A DNA stretch of 64,000 bases. It comes from Ascochyta rabiei (lineage: Eukaryota; Ascomycota; Dothideomycetes; Pleosporales; Didymellaceae). Under the pieces are notes generated by a model. It worked only from the letters and a program-made list of their open reading frames with translations, had not been told where the DNA came from and did no database searches. The position numbers and the translations under genes are program-made. This document shows positions 1 to 13,500 of the stretch, piece after piece. The DNA lies in assembly GCF_004011695.2 (NCBI RefSeq), contig NC_082411.1:1782001-1846000 (forward strand), read 5' to 3'. Each line of letters starts with the position of its first letter. Positions within the stretch are counted from its first letter, which is position 1.

Positions 1-810
1 ACACGGAGAGTCAAGCTAACGGCGCGCCAGGAGGTTGGTGACAAGCAGTGACAAGCCCCTGAGCAGATCCGTGCCAGTCGTCTGGGACGCGTATCCATCT
101 TCACGCAGCTCAGCTTCGCAAACAAAACATCCACGTCTCACCGCTCCTGGATCGCCTCTTGTTCTGTTCGTGATGGTGAGCTCGGGCGCCCCTTTGACGA
201 ACGAACGTGGTGCAGCTCATTGGCGGTGGCCGCTTGTCTCGGGCGACGCCGCCATGCCGTGTCCTTTCATCGGCGCCCTGTGCAACTATCTTCCTCTTCC
301 TGACACGGCGGCGGACGCTCTGACGACTGAAGAGAGTTGCAATCTGCGTACAGCCAGGGTTGCCTTCTGCCACCCGAGCCGGACAGGGCGACTGGTGCCG
401 GGGATCGTCCCCACGCACCCGAGGCGCCAACGTGACTCGAGGACACGGTGCGAACAGCTGCGCCTCTGTGAGGGGTGGAAGGCAGCTAGAAAGTAATGCC
501 GAACCTTCCATCAACGTGTTTCGACGCTCAGACGCTGCCGTCTTCCAACTTCTGCCTGAACAACGTGGTCAATACCAGGCTGCATATACCAATTTCGGTA
601 GCGAGAGAGCTGTCGGCATACCGAAGGATTGCGCGCGGGAGAACCATGCTGATCTTTCGACTGGCTTGGAAGCGTTTCAGGCTTGGAAATGGCGGTGCAC
701 ATTCGGATGAAGTCATTGTCTTGGGGGCCGACTGCACACCTTCCCTCTCGACACCAATCCGTGTCTATCACAGGATTCGTCCGCCGGATACTGCGACTGT
801 CTCTCAGGGG

Positions 811-870
811 CGATCGTTCATCTGCGAACGTTCATCTGCGAACGTTCATCTGCGAGCGTTCACCTGCGAA
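811..870. repeat. 14-bp tandem repeat
   Basis: About four imperfect copies of CGTTCATCTGCGAA lie head to tail. The copies differ by single substitutions (GAACG/GAGCG, CATCT/CACCT). Nothing coding is visible around it. Confidence 0.8.
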
Positions 871-1815
871 CAGTACTCCTGAACACCCTGGACGTGCACG
901 CCCCAGCGTTGCAGCCCAAACTGCCGTTTGATAAACCAACACCTTAATCTAACTTGAACTTACGACACGGCCTTTTGCGACACCGTCTTCTGCGACACAG
1001 ACGTCACGAATCGCACCCTCGCCAAAGACGTCGGTGCTTCATTCGGCGCTTGGTAAGACCGTGTGTGCAATCATGCATGCACCTCCGAGCCCATCCTATC
1101 ATCACTCTCAGCGGACAATAGCGGACAATAGCGGACTAAAACAGTGCGCACTAGACACGACACGACGTAAACCACGACTACACGTTTGCTATCCATAGTC
1201 ACTCTGGTTGCAAGTCACTGTGGTTGCACATCACCCGAGCATCAGCTGGCAGCGGGCTCATCCTCACCCTACCGCGACCCTTCAAACACCGTGACAACGA
1301 CATGTTCATGCGCGAGTAGGTGCACGACATGAGCATGGCTCGCCCACCCATGCAGCGCATATCGACAAAGCTGCACAGCCTCAACGCCATCATGCAATGC
1401 GCACGCTAACCTCATTCCCTCCGCTGCCGCCAAGCAACATCGCCAAGGCCCGCCAAGCAGCCAAAGAGCTTCACCCCGCAATCACATTACTATCCCTCAT
1501 GGCCATGCTATCGCTATCGTCACGCGGGCAGCTCCCGCATTCGCCGGCACGAGAACGCAAGCGGAGTCACGCAGCGAGTCCGGCCTGGATAGCGCATTCC
1601 CAGCGCGCCCAGCTGTGTACAACGCCTCCGCTAGGCCCGATGCCACGGTCAGCACACCCTCCCACTGCATGTTGCAGCTTGCCGTTCAGCGCTCGGTGAT
1701 TTAGGGCTCGGGAAGGGGGTGGGGGTGCCCATGTGCTAGACACGTTGTCGTGCGTGTGAAGCTAGCTAGATAGCTGACAAGTGTATTTGCTGTATCACGT
1801 CACATTGTATGTGGC

Positions 1816-2055
1816 TTGAATTGATTTGAGATGATTTCTTACCATGACTTGATTTAACATGACTTTAGTTGATTGACTTGATGTGACTTGACACTACATG
1901 CTGGACTTGATTTGACCTGACTTGATTTGACCTGACTTGATTTGACCTGACTTGATTTAACATGACTTGATTTGACCTGACTTGATTTAACATGACTTGA
2001 TTTAACTTGACTTGATTAACTTGACTAGATTTAACTTAACTTGAGCTGATTGACT
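1816..2055. repeat. TGACTTGATTTGACC tandem array
   Basis: An imperfect array built on TGACTTGATTT followed by GACC, AACA or AACT. The cleanest 15-bp periodicity lies at about 1908-2032. The ends fade gradually into single TTGACTTGAT motifs, which suggests decay from the edges. Confidence 0.85.
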
Positions 2056-2790
2056 CAACATAACTCCACCCAACTCAACCTAACCCAAGTCCACCCCCCC
2101 CTCTCCACTCACCTCCCAGCATCCAACGCAAACCACGCACGCCACCCCACAAACAGGGATACAAACAAGGACACAAACAAGGTCTCACCACCCAAAAAAA
2201 AAAGCCACCAGGATATCCCTCAACACCGCATTCCCACCCCACCACCTGCCCATCTTAGGCGCTGAACGTCCAGTCTCCCCGCAGTCTTCATCTTCACTAG
2301 CCAAGCCCCCACGCCCCAGATGTAGACTGCGGTGTGCAGTCTGTGCTTGGACTCGTCCGTGCAGGTCACAGTCGGTGGAGCTACACCGGATCTCGCAGTG
2401 GGTTGGCGTTGCTTGGCGTTGCTTGGCTGGGGATCGGAGGAGCTTGGGATCGAAGCGGAGTGCTGGCTAGACTGGGCGGTGGGTTGGGTTGTGTGGTATG
2501 GGAGGTGAGGAGAGGAGAGGCGAGGCGAGGGTATGTGGCGGTAAGCGCGGTGTGGTGACGGTGTGTGTAGGTGAGTGAGTTAGAAGGTAGGGTGGAGTGC
2601 GTGGATAGCAGAGGGACGTAGTGTCTTGAGGAGTGGATGGCTGGTGGTTCGTCGTGTTGAAAGTAGTGGTGTGGGTAGTTGAATGTTATGGCCAATGGAA
2701 AGGCAGTGGGAGTGGCTTTTGACTTCTTTCACGTTTTGAGTTTATAGTCTATTCTTGCAAAGTCAAACTTTTCTGTCATTCTCTACCGAC

Positions 2791-4073
2791 CTAGTGCAGC
2801 AGCCGCAACACCTTGACCAGATCGGCTGTGACGCCCATGGCGGTGACGTCGGCGCCGGCGCCGGCGCCCTGGATGATGAGCGGGTTGTCGCCGTAGCGCT
2901 TGGTGTAGAAGGCGATGATGTTGTCGCTGCCCTTGAGCGCGGCAATGGGGTGGGTGGCGTCAAACTTCTCCAGCCCGACCTTGACGGCGTTGGCGGGCAC
3001 GTCGACGGAGCCGACAAAGCGCACGACCTTGCCCTCGCTGGCGGCTTCCTGCTTCAGCGCGTCCATCTGGGCGTCGTACTGGGGCAGCTTCTCGAGGAAG
3101 TCGTCGCCGGACTGGCAGGACTCCAGCTCGGCGGGGATGAGCGACTGCACGGGGAACGAGGTGGGCGACTCGACGGGCAGGCCGGCCAGACGGGCGAGGA
3201 TGGTCAGCTTGCGGGCGACGTCGAGGCCGTTGAGGTCGTCGCGGGCGTCGGGCTCGGTGTAGCCCTTGTTCTTTGCGTTTGTGACTTCTGCGGAGAATCT
3301 GCCGCCGCCGCCCGAGGTGGGCTGGAAGCTGTTGAAGAGGAACGACATGGTGCCGGAGAAGACGCCCTCGATCTTGGTGACCTCATCGCCCGTCTCGAGC
3401 AGGTCCTTCAGGGTGGAGATGACGGGCAGACCAGCGCCGACGGACGACTCGTGGAAGACATGGCCACCGGCGCCGGAGCTGTTGGAGCCGTTGGCGGCGG
3501 CGGCGAAGATGTCGTTGAAGAGCTGCAGGTTGCCGGAGAAGGCCTTCTTGTTCGGGGTGACGATGCTGATGCCCCTGTTGAGGAAGGTCGGGTAGGCGTT
3601 GGCGACGTCCTGGTTGGATGTGTTGTCGACGAGGACGACCTTGCCGGGCGCCTTGACGAGGTAGTCCTGCAGCTGGGGGAGGGCCAGGGAGGGCTTGGCG
3701 TTGGTCTCGAGCTCGGCCTCCCAGTCGGAGAGGGACTTGTAGTCGGCGTGGTAGACGGCCTTGTTGGACGTCGACAGCCAGATGAGCGAGAGGCGGTAGG
3801 GCGACGAGGGGGATTGCGAGAGGCGCGAGGCGAGGCCCGAGAGCTGGTGGAGGAACGCCTTGCCTACGCCGCCGGCGCCTGTGGGTGTCAGCGTGTGATG
3901 TCAGGGTGTCAGGGTGTCAGCATGGCAGCATGCGATTGTGAGGGCAGTGGGCCAGCAGAGGCCAGTGTAACTTTTTTCGAGGCGCATGCATGGGGGATGG
4001 CGGGGGGATCAAGACACAGCACAGCAGCAGACGCACCAATGACGGCAATGAAGACTTGACGGGGAGGAGACAT
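2791..4073 (-). CDS. HOM6: Homoserine dehydrogenase
   Basis: It reduces aspartate semialdehyde to homoserine, the branch step toward threonine, methionine and isoleucine. There are two exons, 4073-4037 and 3878-2791, with a GTGCGT...CACAG intron between. They join to a 374-aa frame, the usual size for the stand-alone fungal enzyme. The N terminus reads MSPPRQVFIAVIG, and the intron splits the Rossmann glycine motif GAGGVGKAFL. Further in are the family blocks TPNKKAFSG and ESSVGAGLPVISTL (the latter at the substrate/catalytic region), then the C-terminal core ending VTADLVKVLRLLH. No ACT or aspartokinase domain is fused. It is divergent from the CCDC174-like gene, with only 194 bp between the two ATGs. 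The start is set by the ATG that gives the Rossmann strand after splicing; the next in-frame Met would lose the nucleotide-binding site. Confidence 0.95.
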
Positions 4074-4267
4074 GGTCGCTGCGTGTCAATTGGGAGTGCA
4101 GTGCGTCTGGAAAAAGACTGAATCTGGAGAAGAGACTCAATCTGGGAAGAAGCTCCAACGCCGGTCCACCATGTCTGTCTGAACGTGGGGTGCGCGATGA
4201 TGCAACGGCGCCCACGCTCCGACATCGCCCTGGCTCTGCGCGACGCGTGCGTCTCCACAACCTCAAC
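4074..4267. promoter_or_regulatory. Shared divergent promoter HOM6 / CCDC174-like
   Basis: These 194 bp separate the two start codons and must hold both 5' leaders. AGACTCA at 4133-4139 is one mismatch from the Gcn4/CPC1 amino-acid-control heptamer TGASTCA. That would suit HOM6, but a single near-match is weak evidence. Confidence 0.5.
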
Positions 4268-5455
4268 ATGTCCGCACCCAACACCCACCTCTCCGCCAAG
4301 GACGCGCATCTCTACGGCGCCAAGAACACGGCACGGAGCAAGCGCAGGGAGATCAGCAGCTCCAGCACCGTCGCCTTCTCCTCGACCCTCGCCCACCTCA
4401 TCAAGGCCTCGTCGTCGACGGCAGATGGCAGCACGCCCTCGACCGCCGGCCGCGCCCGCCCGCGCAAGGACGACATCAAGACGCACAAGGACGACATCTT
4501 CAAGACGCACAACAAGAACGACATCTTCAAGACGCACAACAAGAACGACATCTTCAAGACGCACAACAAGAACGTGAAGAAGCGTGCCCTCGCCGACCTC
4601 GCCGACGCCGACCTCGCCACCCAGAAGCACAGAGGGCGCACCGGCGCCGAGAAGGAGGCAGACGAGGCCTCGTGGAAGCGCACCCAGCGCCGCATGGAAG
4701 AAAAGGCGCGTCTGTATGCAGCCCTGAAGAGAGGAGACGTCGAAGACACCGACGACAGGTACGGCGTCGACTTCGACCGCAAGTGGGCCGACACCGAGGC
4801 GGCAGCCGCCGCGGGTAACGCCTCGTCCTCGTCCTCGTCCGACGGCGGCGACAGCGCCGACGAAGAGCACGTTGAATACGTCGACGAGTTCGGCCGCACC
4901 CGCAAGGGCACCCGCGCCGACGCCCTGCGCGAGGAGCGCCGCAAACGCACCCTCGCCCACGACGTGCCAGACCGCTTCACCGCCCGCCCCAGCATGCCCG
5001 ACCACGTCATCTACGGCGACACCGTCCAGACCAACGCCTTCAATCCAGACGAGACCATTGCCCAGCAGATGGCCGACCTCGCCGCCAAGCGCGACAAGGA
5101 GCTCACGCCGCCCCCCGACCTGCACTTCGACGGGCGTGCCGAGGCCCGCTCCAGGGGCACCGGCTTCATGTACTTTGACCAAGACGAAGAGGAGCGCCAG
5201 AAGCAGATGGCGAACCTCGACAAGGAGAGGGCCGAGACCGAGCGCGTCAGGAAAGAGCGCAAAGAGGCCATCGACAAGAGGAAGGAGATGATCAAGGAGA
5301 AGAAGAGGCTCATGGCCGAGAAGCGGAGCAAGGGCAAGGCAGAGAAGTTCCTGGACGCGCTTGGTGTGGAATTGGCCATGGGTGGGGAGGGAGACGAAGC
5401 GGACAAGCAGCGCGTGGTGGTGGAGGAGGAGGCAGAAAAATCCCACGAGGCCTGA
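4268..5455 (+). CDS. CCDC174-like coiled-coil protein (DUF4078 family)
   Basis: A 395-aa, single-exon, highly charged protein. The central block VEYVDEFGRTRKGTR and the downstream RGTGFMYFDQDEEERQKQM are characteristic of the CCDC174 family, nuclear proteins linked to the exon-junction/splicing machinery in animals. The last ~100 residues (KERAETERVRKERKEAI...KEKKRLMAEKR) form a basic coiled coil. I place the start at MSAPNTHLSAKDAHLYG. The frame is open upstream to 4190, but that stretch is arginine-rich, lies in the divergent promoter and does not match the family. Residues ~67-102 carry an in-frame 27-bp tandem repeat (NKNDIFKTH). The fungal function is inferred from family membership only. 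Confidence 0.8.
   Translation: MSAPNTHLSAKDAHLYGAKNTARSKRREISSSSTVAFSSTLAHLIKASSSTADGSTPSTAGRARPRKDDIKTHKDDIFKTHNKNDIFKTHNKNDIFKTHNKNVKKRALADLADADLATQKHRGRTGAEKEADEASWKRTQRRMEEKARLYAALKRGDVEDTDDRYGVDFDRKWADTEAAAAAGNASSSSSSDGGDSADEEHVEYVDEFGRTRKGTRADALREERRKRTLAHDVPDRFTARPSMPDHVIYGDTVQTNAFNPDETIAQQMADLAAKRDKELTPPPDLHFDGRAEARSRGTGFMYFDQDEEERQKQMANLDKERAETERVRKERKEAIDKRKEMIKEKKRLMAEKRSKGKAEKFLDALGVELAMGGEGDEADKQRVVVEEEAEKSHEA
4466..4574 (+). repeat. 27-bp in-frame coding minisatellite (NKNDIFKTH)
   Basis: A first degenerate unit (KDDIKTH) is followed by KDDIFKTH and two nearly identical NKNDIFKTH units, each 27 bp. The period is a multiple of three, so copy-number change keeps the frame. Confidence 0.9.
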
Positions 5456-6009
5456 TTTGCGCATGCATGCATTCAAACAACGATACCCAGACTACACACC
5501 TCACACCCCATCCCCTCTTCCACCCACCACCCACACCCCTCGATCGAACACGCTTGCTCCAATCTACATGTCCAACCTACCCACAACCCCTCTCATGCGC
5601 CTGCTAAACACGCGTCCAACCCCCCCACCGACACCGCCTGACGGTGGAGTGGGAATCTCCACCATCTCCTCGCAACCGAGCGTCCCTCAGCAAGTAGGAG
5701 TGAAGTCCCTCCACCGTCTTCCACTCTATAGTTGCCAGTTGGCGATTAGCGGCGTAACATAGCATACAGCTGGCTGCAGGACGGCATCAATCGCACTGGT
5801 CGCTGCAACGCACATACGCGTGCTCTTCTTGATTGATGTTTCGTACCATCTGCCACCGTCCAACCATCCACCGTTCATTTAAGAAATCTAGAACACGAAA
5901 ATAGCTATAGCTATACACTCTAGGCCTGGAGTTGGGTTTGGGGTTAGTTTTGGGTTGGGGTTCATCTGGCTTGGTGTGTGTGTAGTTTGTGTAGAGTAGT
6001 TGTAGCTAC

Positions 6010-6252
6010 TTTATTTCATTTCATTTCATTTCATTTCAATTCATTTCATTTTATTTTATTTTATTTCATTTTATTTTATTTTATTTTATTTTATTTTATT
6101 TTATTTTATTTTATTTTATTTTATTTTATTTTATTTTATTTCATTTCATTTCATTTCATTTCATTTCATTTCATTTCATATCATTTCATATCATTTCATA
6201 TCATTTCATATCATTTCATATCATTACATTACATTACATTTCATTACATTTC
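6010..6252. repeat. TTTCA/TTTTA pentanucleotide microsatellite
   Basis: About 48 units. There are blocks of TTTCA at both sides and a central block of about 18 TTTTA, then TTTCATATCA and TTACA variants at the right end. The block structure suggests successive expansion of point variants. Confidence 0.95.
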
Positions 6253-6307
6253 AACTCTGCTTCTATTCAAAGAAGTCAGGACCGAGTTTAGCAACCTAGA
6301 AATTGAT

Positions 6308-6337
6308 CCATCCATCCATCCATCCATCCATCCATCC
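6308..6337. repeat. CATC tetranucleotide microsatellite
   Basis: About seven perfect CATC units, just downstream of the pentanucleotide array. Confidence 0.9.
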
Positions 6338-6535
6338 ACCCCCAACGTAGCGCTCCATCAACACCTTTATCCAGTTAGCGTAGCAGCGTTCTAAACCTAC
6401 GTAAATGTCCACATATCTATTACTTACTTGCTTTATTGCTTAATGGAAGGATGGTTAGATTATTAACTGACTGAAACTAAAACTAGACGGATTGATTAGT
6501 TGTGAAGGGAGAAGGAAGGGGGGAAGGAAGAGGAA

Positions 6536-6703
6536 GAGAAGGAGGAGGAGGAGGAGGAGAAGGAGAAGAAGAAGGAGAAGAAGGAGAAGAAGGAGAAGAA
6601 GAAGAAGAAGAAGAAGAAGAAGAAGAAGAAGAAGAAGAAGAAGAAGAAGAAGAAGAAGAAGAAGAAGAAGAAGAAGAAGAAGAAGAAGAAGAAGAAGAAG
6701 AAA
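6536..6703. repeat. GAA/GGA purine-strand microsatellite
   Basis: It begins as a mixed GGA/GAA run and becomes more than 35 uninterrupted GAA units. The plus strand is pure purine for about 180 bp, the mirror-type sequence known to favour triplex (H-DNA) formation. Confidence 0.95.
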
Positions 6704-7175
6704 GGATCAAGATAGTGTCCACGGTGAAGCGTACTAAAAAAAAAAAAAAGGGGGGGAAAAAAAAAGGCCAAAAGCTAAGAAGATAATAGGATGTAATCTG
6801 ATCTCGCTCTCTTCCTTTCTGGTTCTCTTGCTCTTTGCTCTTCCCTTTTCCCTTTCCCTTTCTCTTCCTCCGCTCCTCTCTTTTCTTCTCCCCTCCTCTC
6901 CTCTCTTCCCTTCTCGTCACTGCTCTTCACCATCGCTACTTCTAACCCCCGTCTGAAACACAGCTTCTCGAAAACACCGTCTTGTGCTTGTTTGCCAACG
7001 ATATGACATGGCCTGACATGACGTGACCTGCCCTGCCCTGAATTGCATAGACAAAACCCAACTCAACCCGTGCATGCTGCCAAAAATCATGTTTGCATCC
7101 ACCCAGCTCATAACGTCGTAGCGCGGCAACCGACCAACCCAGCCCAACCCAACTGATGGATGGATGGACGGCTGT

Positions 7176-9368
<2,193 letters not shown>

Positions 9369-9553
9369 CGTGGGATCGTGGGCTTCCCCGCCACGCGCTG
9401 GCCCACGGTCCGAGGAGGGGTGGGGAGGATCAGGCCGAGTCGACGCGCAGGCAGCACCTCATCGGCGTGCGGCGCAGGGAGCAGGAGGGGTGCGTGTGCG
9501 TGTGCGTGCGTGTGCGTGCGTGTGCGTGTGCTGTGCAGGTAGGGAGTGGGTGG

Positions 9554-9589
9554 ATGCAGTGCAGTGCAGTGCAGTGCAGTGCAGTGCAG
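9554..9589. repeat. TGCAG pentanucleotide repeat
   Basis: Seven units of TGCAG in tandem, about 190 bp upstream of the kinase start codon. Confidence 0.9.
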
Positions 9590-9798
9590 AACAGGAGCGC
9601 GATATGCCTATGCTTGCTGTCGCACCGTCTGCGATTTCTTCAATTGCTGGCTCGCTGGCTTAGCGCTCGACTCTCGGGCCTATCCTGGCTCTGCGCCCCT
9701 GACGTGATTGGTGGCGGGCGAGGGGTGCTGTGCTGCTGTGCTGGGCTGCTGGGCTGCTGCGTTGCTGGCTGGGCTGCACGGCGGCTCGTTATGGGGAC

Positions 9799-9858
9799 GG
9801 CAGGCGACAGGCGGCAGACGGCAGACGGCAGGCGGCAGACGGCAGACGGCAGACGGCG
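9799..9858. repeat. GGCAGAC heptanucleotide repeat
   Basis: About eight copies of a 7-bp unit (GGCAGAC, with GGCAGGC variants). Confidence 0.85.
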
Positions 9859-10212
9859 AGCGCTGTGCTCGTAGACAGTGAAGAGGCAGAGCAGAGCAAT
9901 GACAGTGCAGACGCGCGGAGCTGGTGATGGAATCGAGCGCGAAGAACGCTGCCCGGTTGCTGTCGTGCATGCCTAGGCTGGTACAAGTAGGGTAACCTGC
10001 GACTGATGTCATCGCCCGAATGCATCACCACCGTCCTCGAAATAGTCTCCGCCCGCATGGCTGCGGAACGCCTAGCGGCCAGTGCTTTGCCGTAGTACCT
10101 GTTTTGCTCACTCACGACACGCACGGCTATCGGCTGGGGCTGTCGTGCATCTTTGCGGACGCATGGTGGACGTCGTGAACCATGGCAAGACGTGTCATCT
10201 CCACTCGTCCTT

Positions 10213-10366
10213 CACCTCGTGAACCACTCCAAGACAGGAAGCTCTACCAACACCTCACCTCGTAAGCAACTGCAAGACAGGAATCTCTACTCGCACCCCA
10301 CCTCGTAAGCAACTGCAACACAGGAATCTCTACTCGCACCCCACCTCGTAAGCAACTGCAACACAA
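10213..10366. repeat. 43-bp tandem repeat
   Basis: Units starting CACCTCGTAAGCAACTGCAA begin at 10213 (diverged), 10256, 10299 and 10342 (partial), an exact 43-bp period. The second and third copies are nearly identical and the first has about eight differences. No coding potential. Confidence 0.9.
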
Positions 10367-10487
10367 CACAACACACAAACCTCGCTCCACGCCTACCCAC
10401 CACCCAGCCCGTCATCACCATGAACATCCATCCTCCCTCCCCCCAGATACAGCAATATGGATACACCCGTCCCAAACGCCTCCCAAT

Positions 10488-10489
<2 letters not shown>

Positions 10490-10522
<33 letters not shown>
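10490..10522. repeat. Poly-A tract (33 nt)
   Basis: An uninterrupted run of A on the plus strand (poly-T in the sense of the adjacent golgin transcript), 30 bp past that gene's stop codon. Confidence 0.95.
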
Positions 10523-10523
<1 letters not shown>

Positions 10524-10551
10524 ACCCCCTTACCGCGTTAACCCCCCGCCC

Positions 10552-13500
10552 TCACTTGGCCGAGACCGCAGCCATCCACTTCTGCTCATCTTTCCTGCAA
10601 CACCCTATTAGCACCCTGTCGTCAAAGGGGGAATCAAGTCAGGAGCGTACTTGTCAAAGTGCAACAGCATACCCAGCACGGGAATAAGCTGCTGCTGGTA
10701 CTTCTTGTCGCGCTGCTCGAGGAACTGCAGGAGCACGTTCTTCAGGTACACGTAGTCAATGTCGGCGGGAGACCCGCTGGCCTTGAGCGTTGGCGAGGTG
10801 AGTCGTGACCGCGAGGATTCGATCGAAGCTCTCGACGAGTGGGGGTTGGAGTCTGCGCCTTTTTGTTGGAGAGACCGCAGCTCGTCGGACAGGGTCTGGT
10901 GCTTGTTAGCAACTACACTCGCGCGGCTCGTCAGGCAAGGCTACGCACCTTGGTCGACTTCTGCAGCTTCTCCAATCGGCCTTGGGTCTCGTCGAACGCT
11001 CGTCGAAGCTCCGTCTTCTCGCGCTCCAGCTCGCGCGCTTGCTTCTCGCTCTCGTCGAGCGTGTCCCGGAGCTGGCCCATGGCAGACCGAACCTCGGAAG
11101 CTTCCTCTGTAGCCTGGGCAGCCCGCTTCTCGACCTCTTCCTTCTGCTTGCGCAGCTCCCTCTCCGCGGCAGCCATGTCCTCTTTGTCCTCCTGTGCACG
11201 CGTCACAGCACGTTCGGCATCGCGAACCTTTTGCTTGAGCTCTTCCAGCTCCCGTGCGCGCCGCCGACTGAACGAGCTGGCTTGCTCTTCAGCGCGCTCC
11301 CTCTCTTCGACGGCGAGATCGAGACGTTCCTGCATTTCGCGTATCCGTGCATCAGCCCGGCCTTGAGCATCGGCCAGTAGCCTCCGCATCGTCTCTGCCT
11401 CACGCCCACGCTCGCTCAGGAGTCGATGCGCATCGGCAAGCTCCTCTTCCAGGCTCTCACCCCTAGCTTTCATCTCTTTCATCTGCGTGCTGATCTCTTG
11501 CGCTTGGTCTTGCATGCTGTTCATAAGATCCTGTGCGCTCGCGTACTGCGCAGACTTCAGCTGTATCTCTTCGCGTAGGCTACCCGCATCGCGCTTGAGT
11601 TTGGCAACCTCGTCTTCCCACTCTTGCACGGTGTTGCGAGACTTCTTCAGCTCCTCTTGCGCCTTGGAGAGGTCCTTGGTAAGCTTATCACGACTCTCGG
11701 TGACATCCTTGCGCTCGATCTCCGTGTTCTGTAGGTCTCTCTGGATCTTCTTGTTGGTCTCTTCGAGAGCCAACCGCTGCGTTGTTTCCTGCTTGATCTT
11801 CTCGTGGAGAGACTTGACGTCTCCTTCCTTGTCGGAGAGCTGTGCGCGGTACGTGGCAATCTCCGACTTCAGGTCCTTTTCACGACCTTCCAGCCGCCTG
11901 ACCTCCTTCGTACTTGTTGATAGCTCGTCTTTTGTTGATCGAAGCTCGACGACTTCTTTACGCAGAGAGAGTAGCTCAGGCTGCGCCTTCTGCAGCATCT
12001 CTCGCATGTCGGTGAGGTCCTTGAATCGAGTCGCTGCAAGCTGCTCCGCAACCGAAAGATCGGTCTGCAACGAGTCCGACTTGGCTTTGAGCTCCTCAAA
12101 CTCGGCTGCCATTCTCTTGCGCTCCTTCTCAGAACTCTCCTGAGCCGCTCGACCAGTCTTCAGCTCTGCAACCTCCTTCTCCAACTTGGCAAGATCGTCC
12201 TGCAGTGCGACCTTCTCGGCTTGCAGCTCCTTGACCTTGTCTTTGGCTTCGGTGTGCTCAAGACCAAAGTCAAGTAGATCCTGTCGCAAGGTCTCGATCT
12301 CTTCCTTCATGTCATCCTGGTCCTTGAGTTTCTTTTTCAGATCCTCGAACGAATTGACCTTGTCTGTGAGTTCAGCCTCCAACCTTTCAATGACCGCAAT
12401 CTTGGCCTCGAGATCAGACTTGAGTTGACCGACGGATTGCTGGGCCTCCTCGAACTGAGCAGATGAGAACTCCGGTTCGCGCGGGCTCGGCAGGATGCTG
12501 GCAGTGCCGTCTTCGCTTGGTGTTGCCTCAGTCGCAGCGACGGCCAGCGTATCAGCACCCTTGCCACCCTTCTTCTTTTTCTTGTTCTTCTTCTTCGACG
12601 ACGCAGATTCCGTGGGCTTGGCTGGCGCAGCGGCAGCGGCAGCGGCAGGTACAGGCTCGGGTTGTGGTGCGGGCTCTGGCTTGACCTCCTCTTTCTGCGT
12701 GGCCTTCGCTTCCAAGTCTTTCTTAGCTTGCTCAAGACTCTTCAATGCTCCATCTCTCTTGGTCTCGGTCTCCTTCAGCTTATCGCGTACATTGTTCAAC
12801 AGGCCGTGGAGTGTCTCGCTGCGCTTCTCGCCCTTGGCGTGCGTTGACCTGAGCTCTTCTAGGTCTGTCTCCAGCTTCCTGACTTGAGCGCGCAGTGTTG
12901 CCGCTTCCTCGTTGTTCACAAGGTCCTCTCCTCTCGAAGCACGCAACTCTTCCAACTCTTTTGCGGTCGAGTCTAATTTCTCCTTCAGCTCAGTAACGGT
13001 CTTTTCATGGTCGGCTTGGCTCTCCTGATGCTTGGACAGATCCTGTTCAGCCGTGGCCAGCTTAGACTCGAGGTCCTTGATGGCGCCGTCAAGCTCCTTT
13101 TCTCTCTCATCAGCCTCTCTTTGCAGTCGTTGTGAAGTTTCCTTGAATGTGTTTAGATCGTTCGTGGTGGTCTCGAGATTCTCCATGAAGGATTTGGCTG
13201 AATCCTGCGCAGACGAAAGCTCGCTCTTCAGCGACTGGTTCTCGTCCTCCAATTTGCCAACCTTCTCTTCACTCTCCTGTAGCCGCTCCTGCAGACGCGG
13301 GAGTTCGCTGTCGTATGAGAAGAACTCCTCGGTCGCATCTGTGGTTACCGTCTGGTCGGACGCCTTCGAGGCGGAAGACGGCGCGATCGACTCGCCCTGG
13401 TCTGTCGAGTCGTCCTTGGAAGCGTCGGTGTGGTTTGATGCCTGGGTCTTCAGTGTCTCGGCCTCGTCGGTTGCTTCCTTTGCTCGCTTTTCGGCGTCGT

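Larger units (their letters stand above)
1..2790. other. Gene-free GC-rich stretch with tandem repeats
   Basis: I see no convincing gene on either strand. The open frames are short, overlap each other on opposite strands and resemble no family I know. The stretch holds a 14-bp tandem repeat near 811-870, a TGACTTGATTT-type array near 1816-2055 and a short triplicate of GCGGACAATA near 1110-1140. It ends about 30 bp past the 3' end of the homoserine dehydrogenase gene, so its last few hundred bases probably include that gene's 3' UTR or terminator. Confidence 0.6.
5456..7175. other. Microsatellite-rich convergent intergenic region
   Basis: It lies between the 3' ends of the CCDC174-like gene (+) and the SR-protein kinase (-). 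It has no credible gene: open frames at 5978-6394 and 6483-6920 are translations of microsatellites. It contains ATTTC/ATTTT, CATC and GAA arrays and many poly-purine/pyrimidine runs. Confidence 0.8.
9369..10551. other. SRPK upstream region and golgin 3' flank with repeats
   Basis: No gene is visible. It contains TGCAG pentamers (9554-9589), a GGCAGAC heptamer array (9799-9858), a 43-bp tandem repeat (10213-10366) and a 33-nt A tract (10490-10522) lying about 30 bp beyond the golgin stop codon. The part nearest 9369 must hold the kinase promoter. Confidence 0.7.

Noticed and set aside
2755..4059. 434-codon plus-strand open frame
   Set aside because: Antisense to homoserine dehydrogenase; G/V/D-rich translation without domains.
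3917..5476. 519-codon open frame on the minus strand opposite the CCDC174-like gene
   Set aside because: It is an antisense shadow: low-complexity V/L/G-rich translation with no family features, created by GC-rich codon bias of the plus-strand gene.
6483..6920. Poly-Ser, poly-Arg, poly-Glu and poly-Phe frames
   Set aside because: All are translations of the GAA microsatellite.
10213..10366. CRISPR-like direct repeats
   Set aside because: Contiguous 43-bp units without spacers, in a eukaryotic genome; an ordinary minisatellite. The same applies to 44330-44513.
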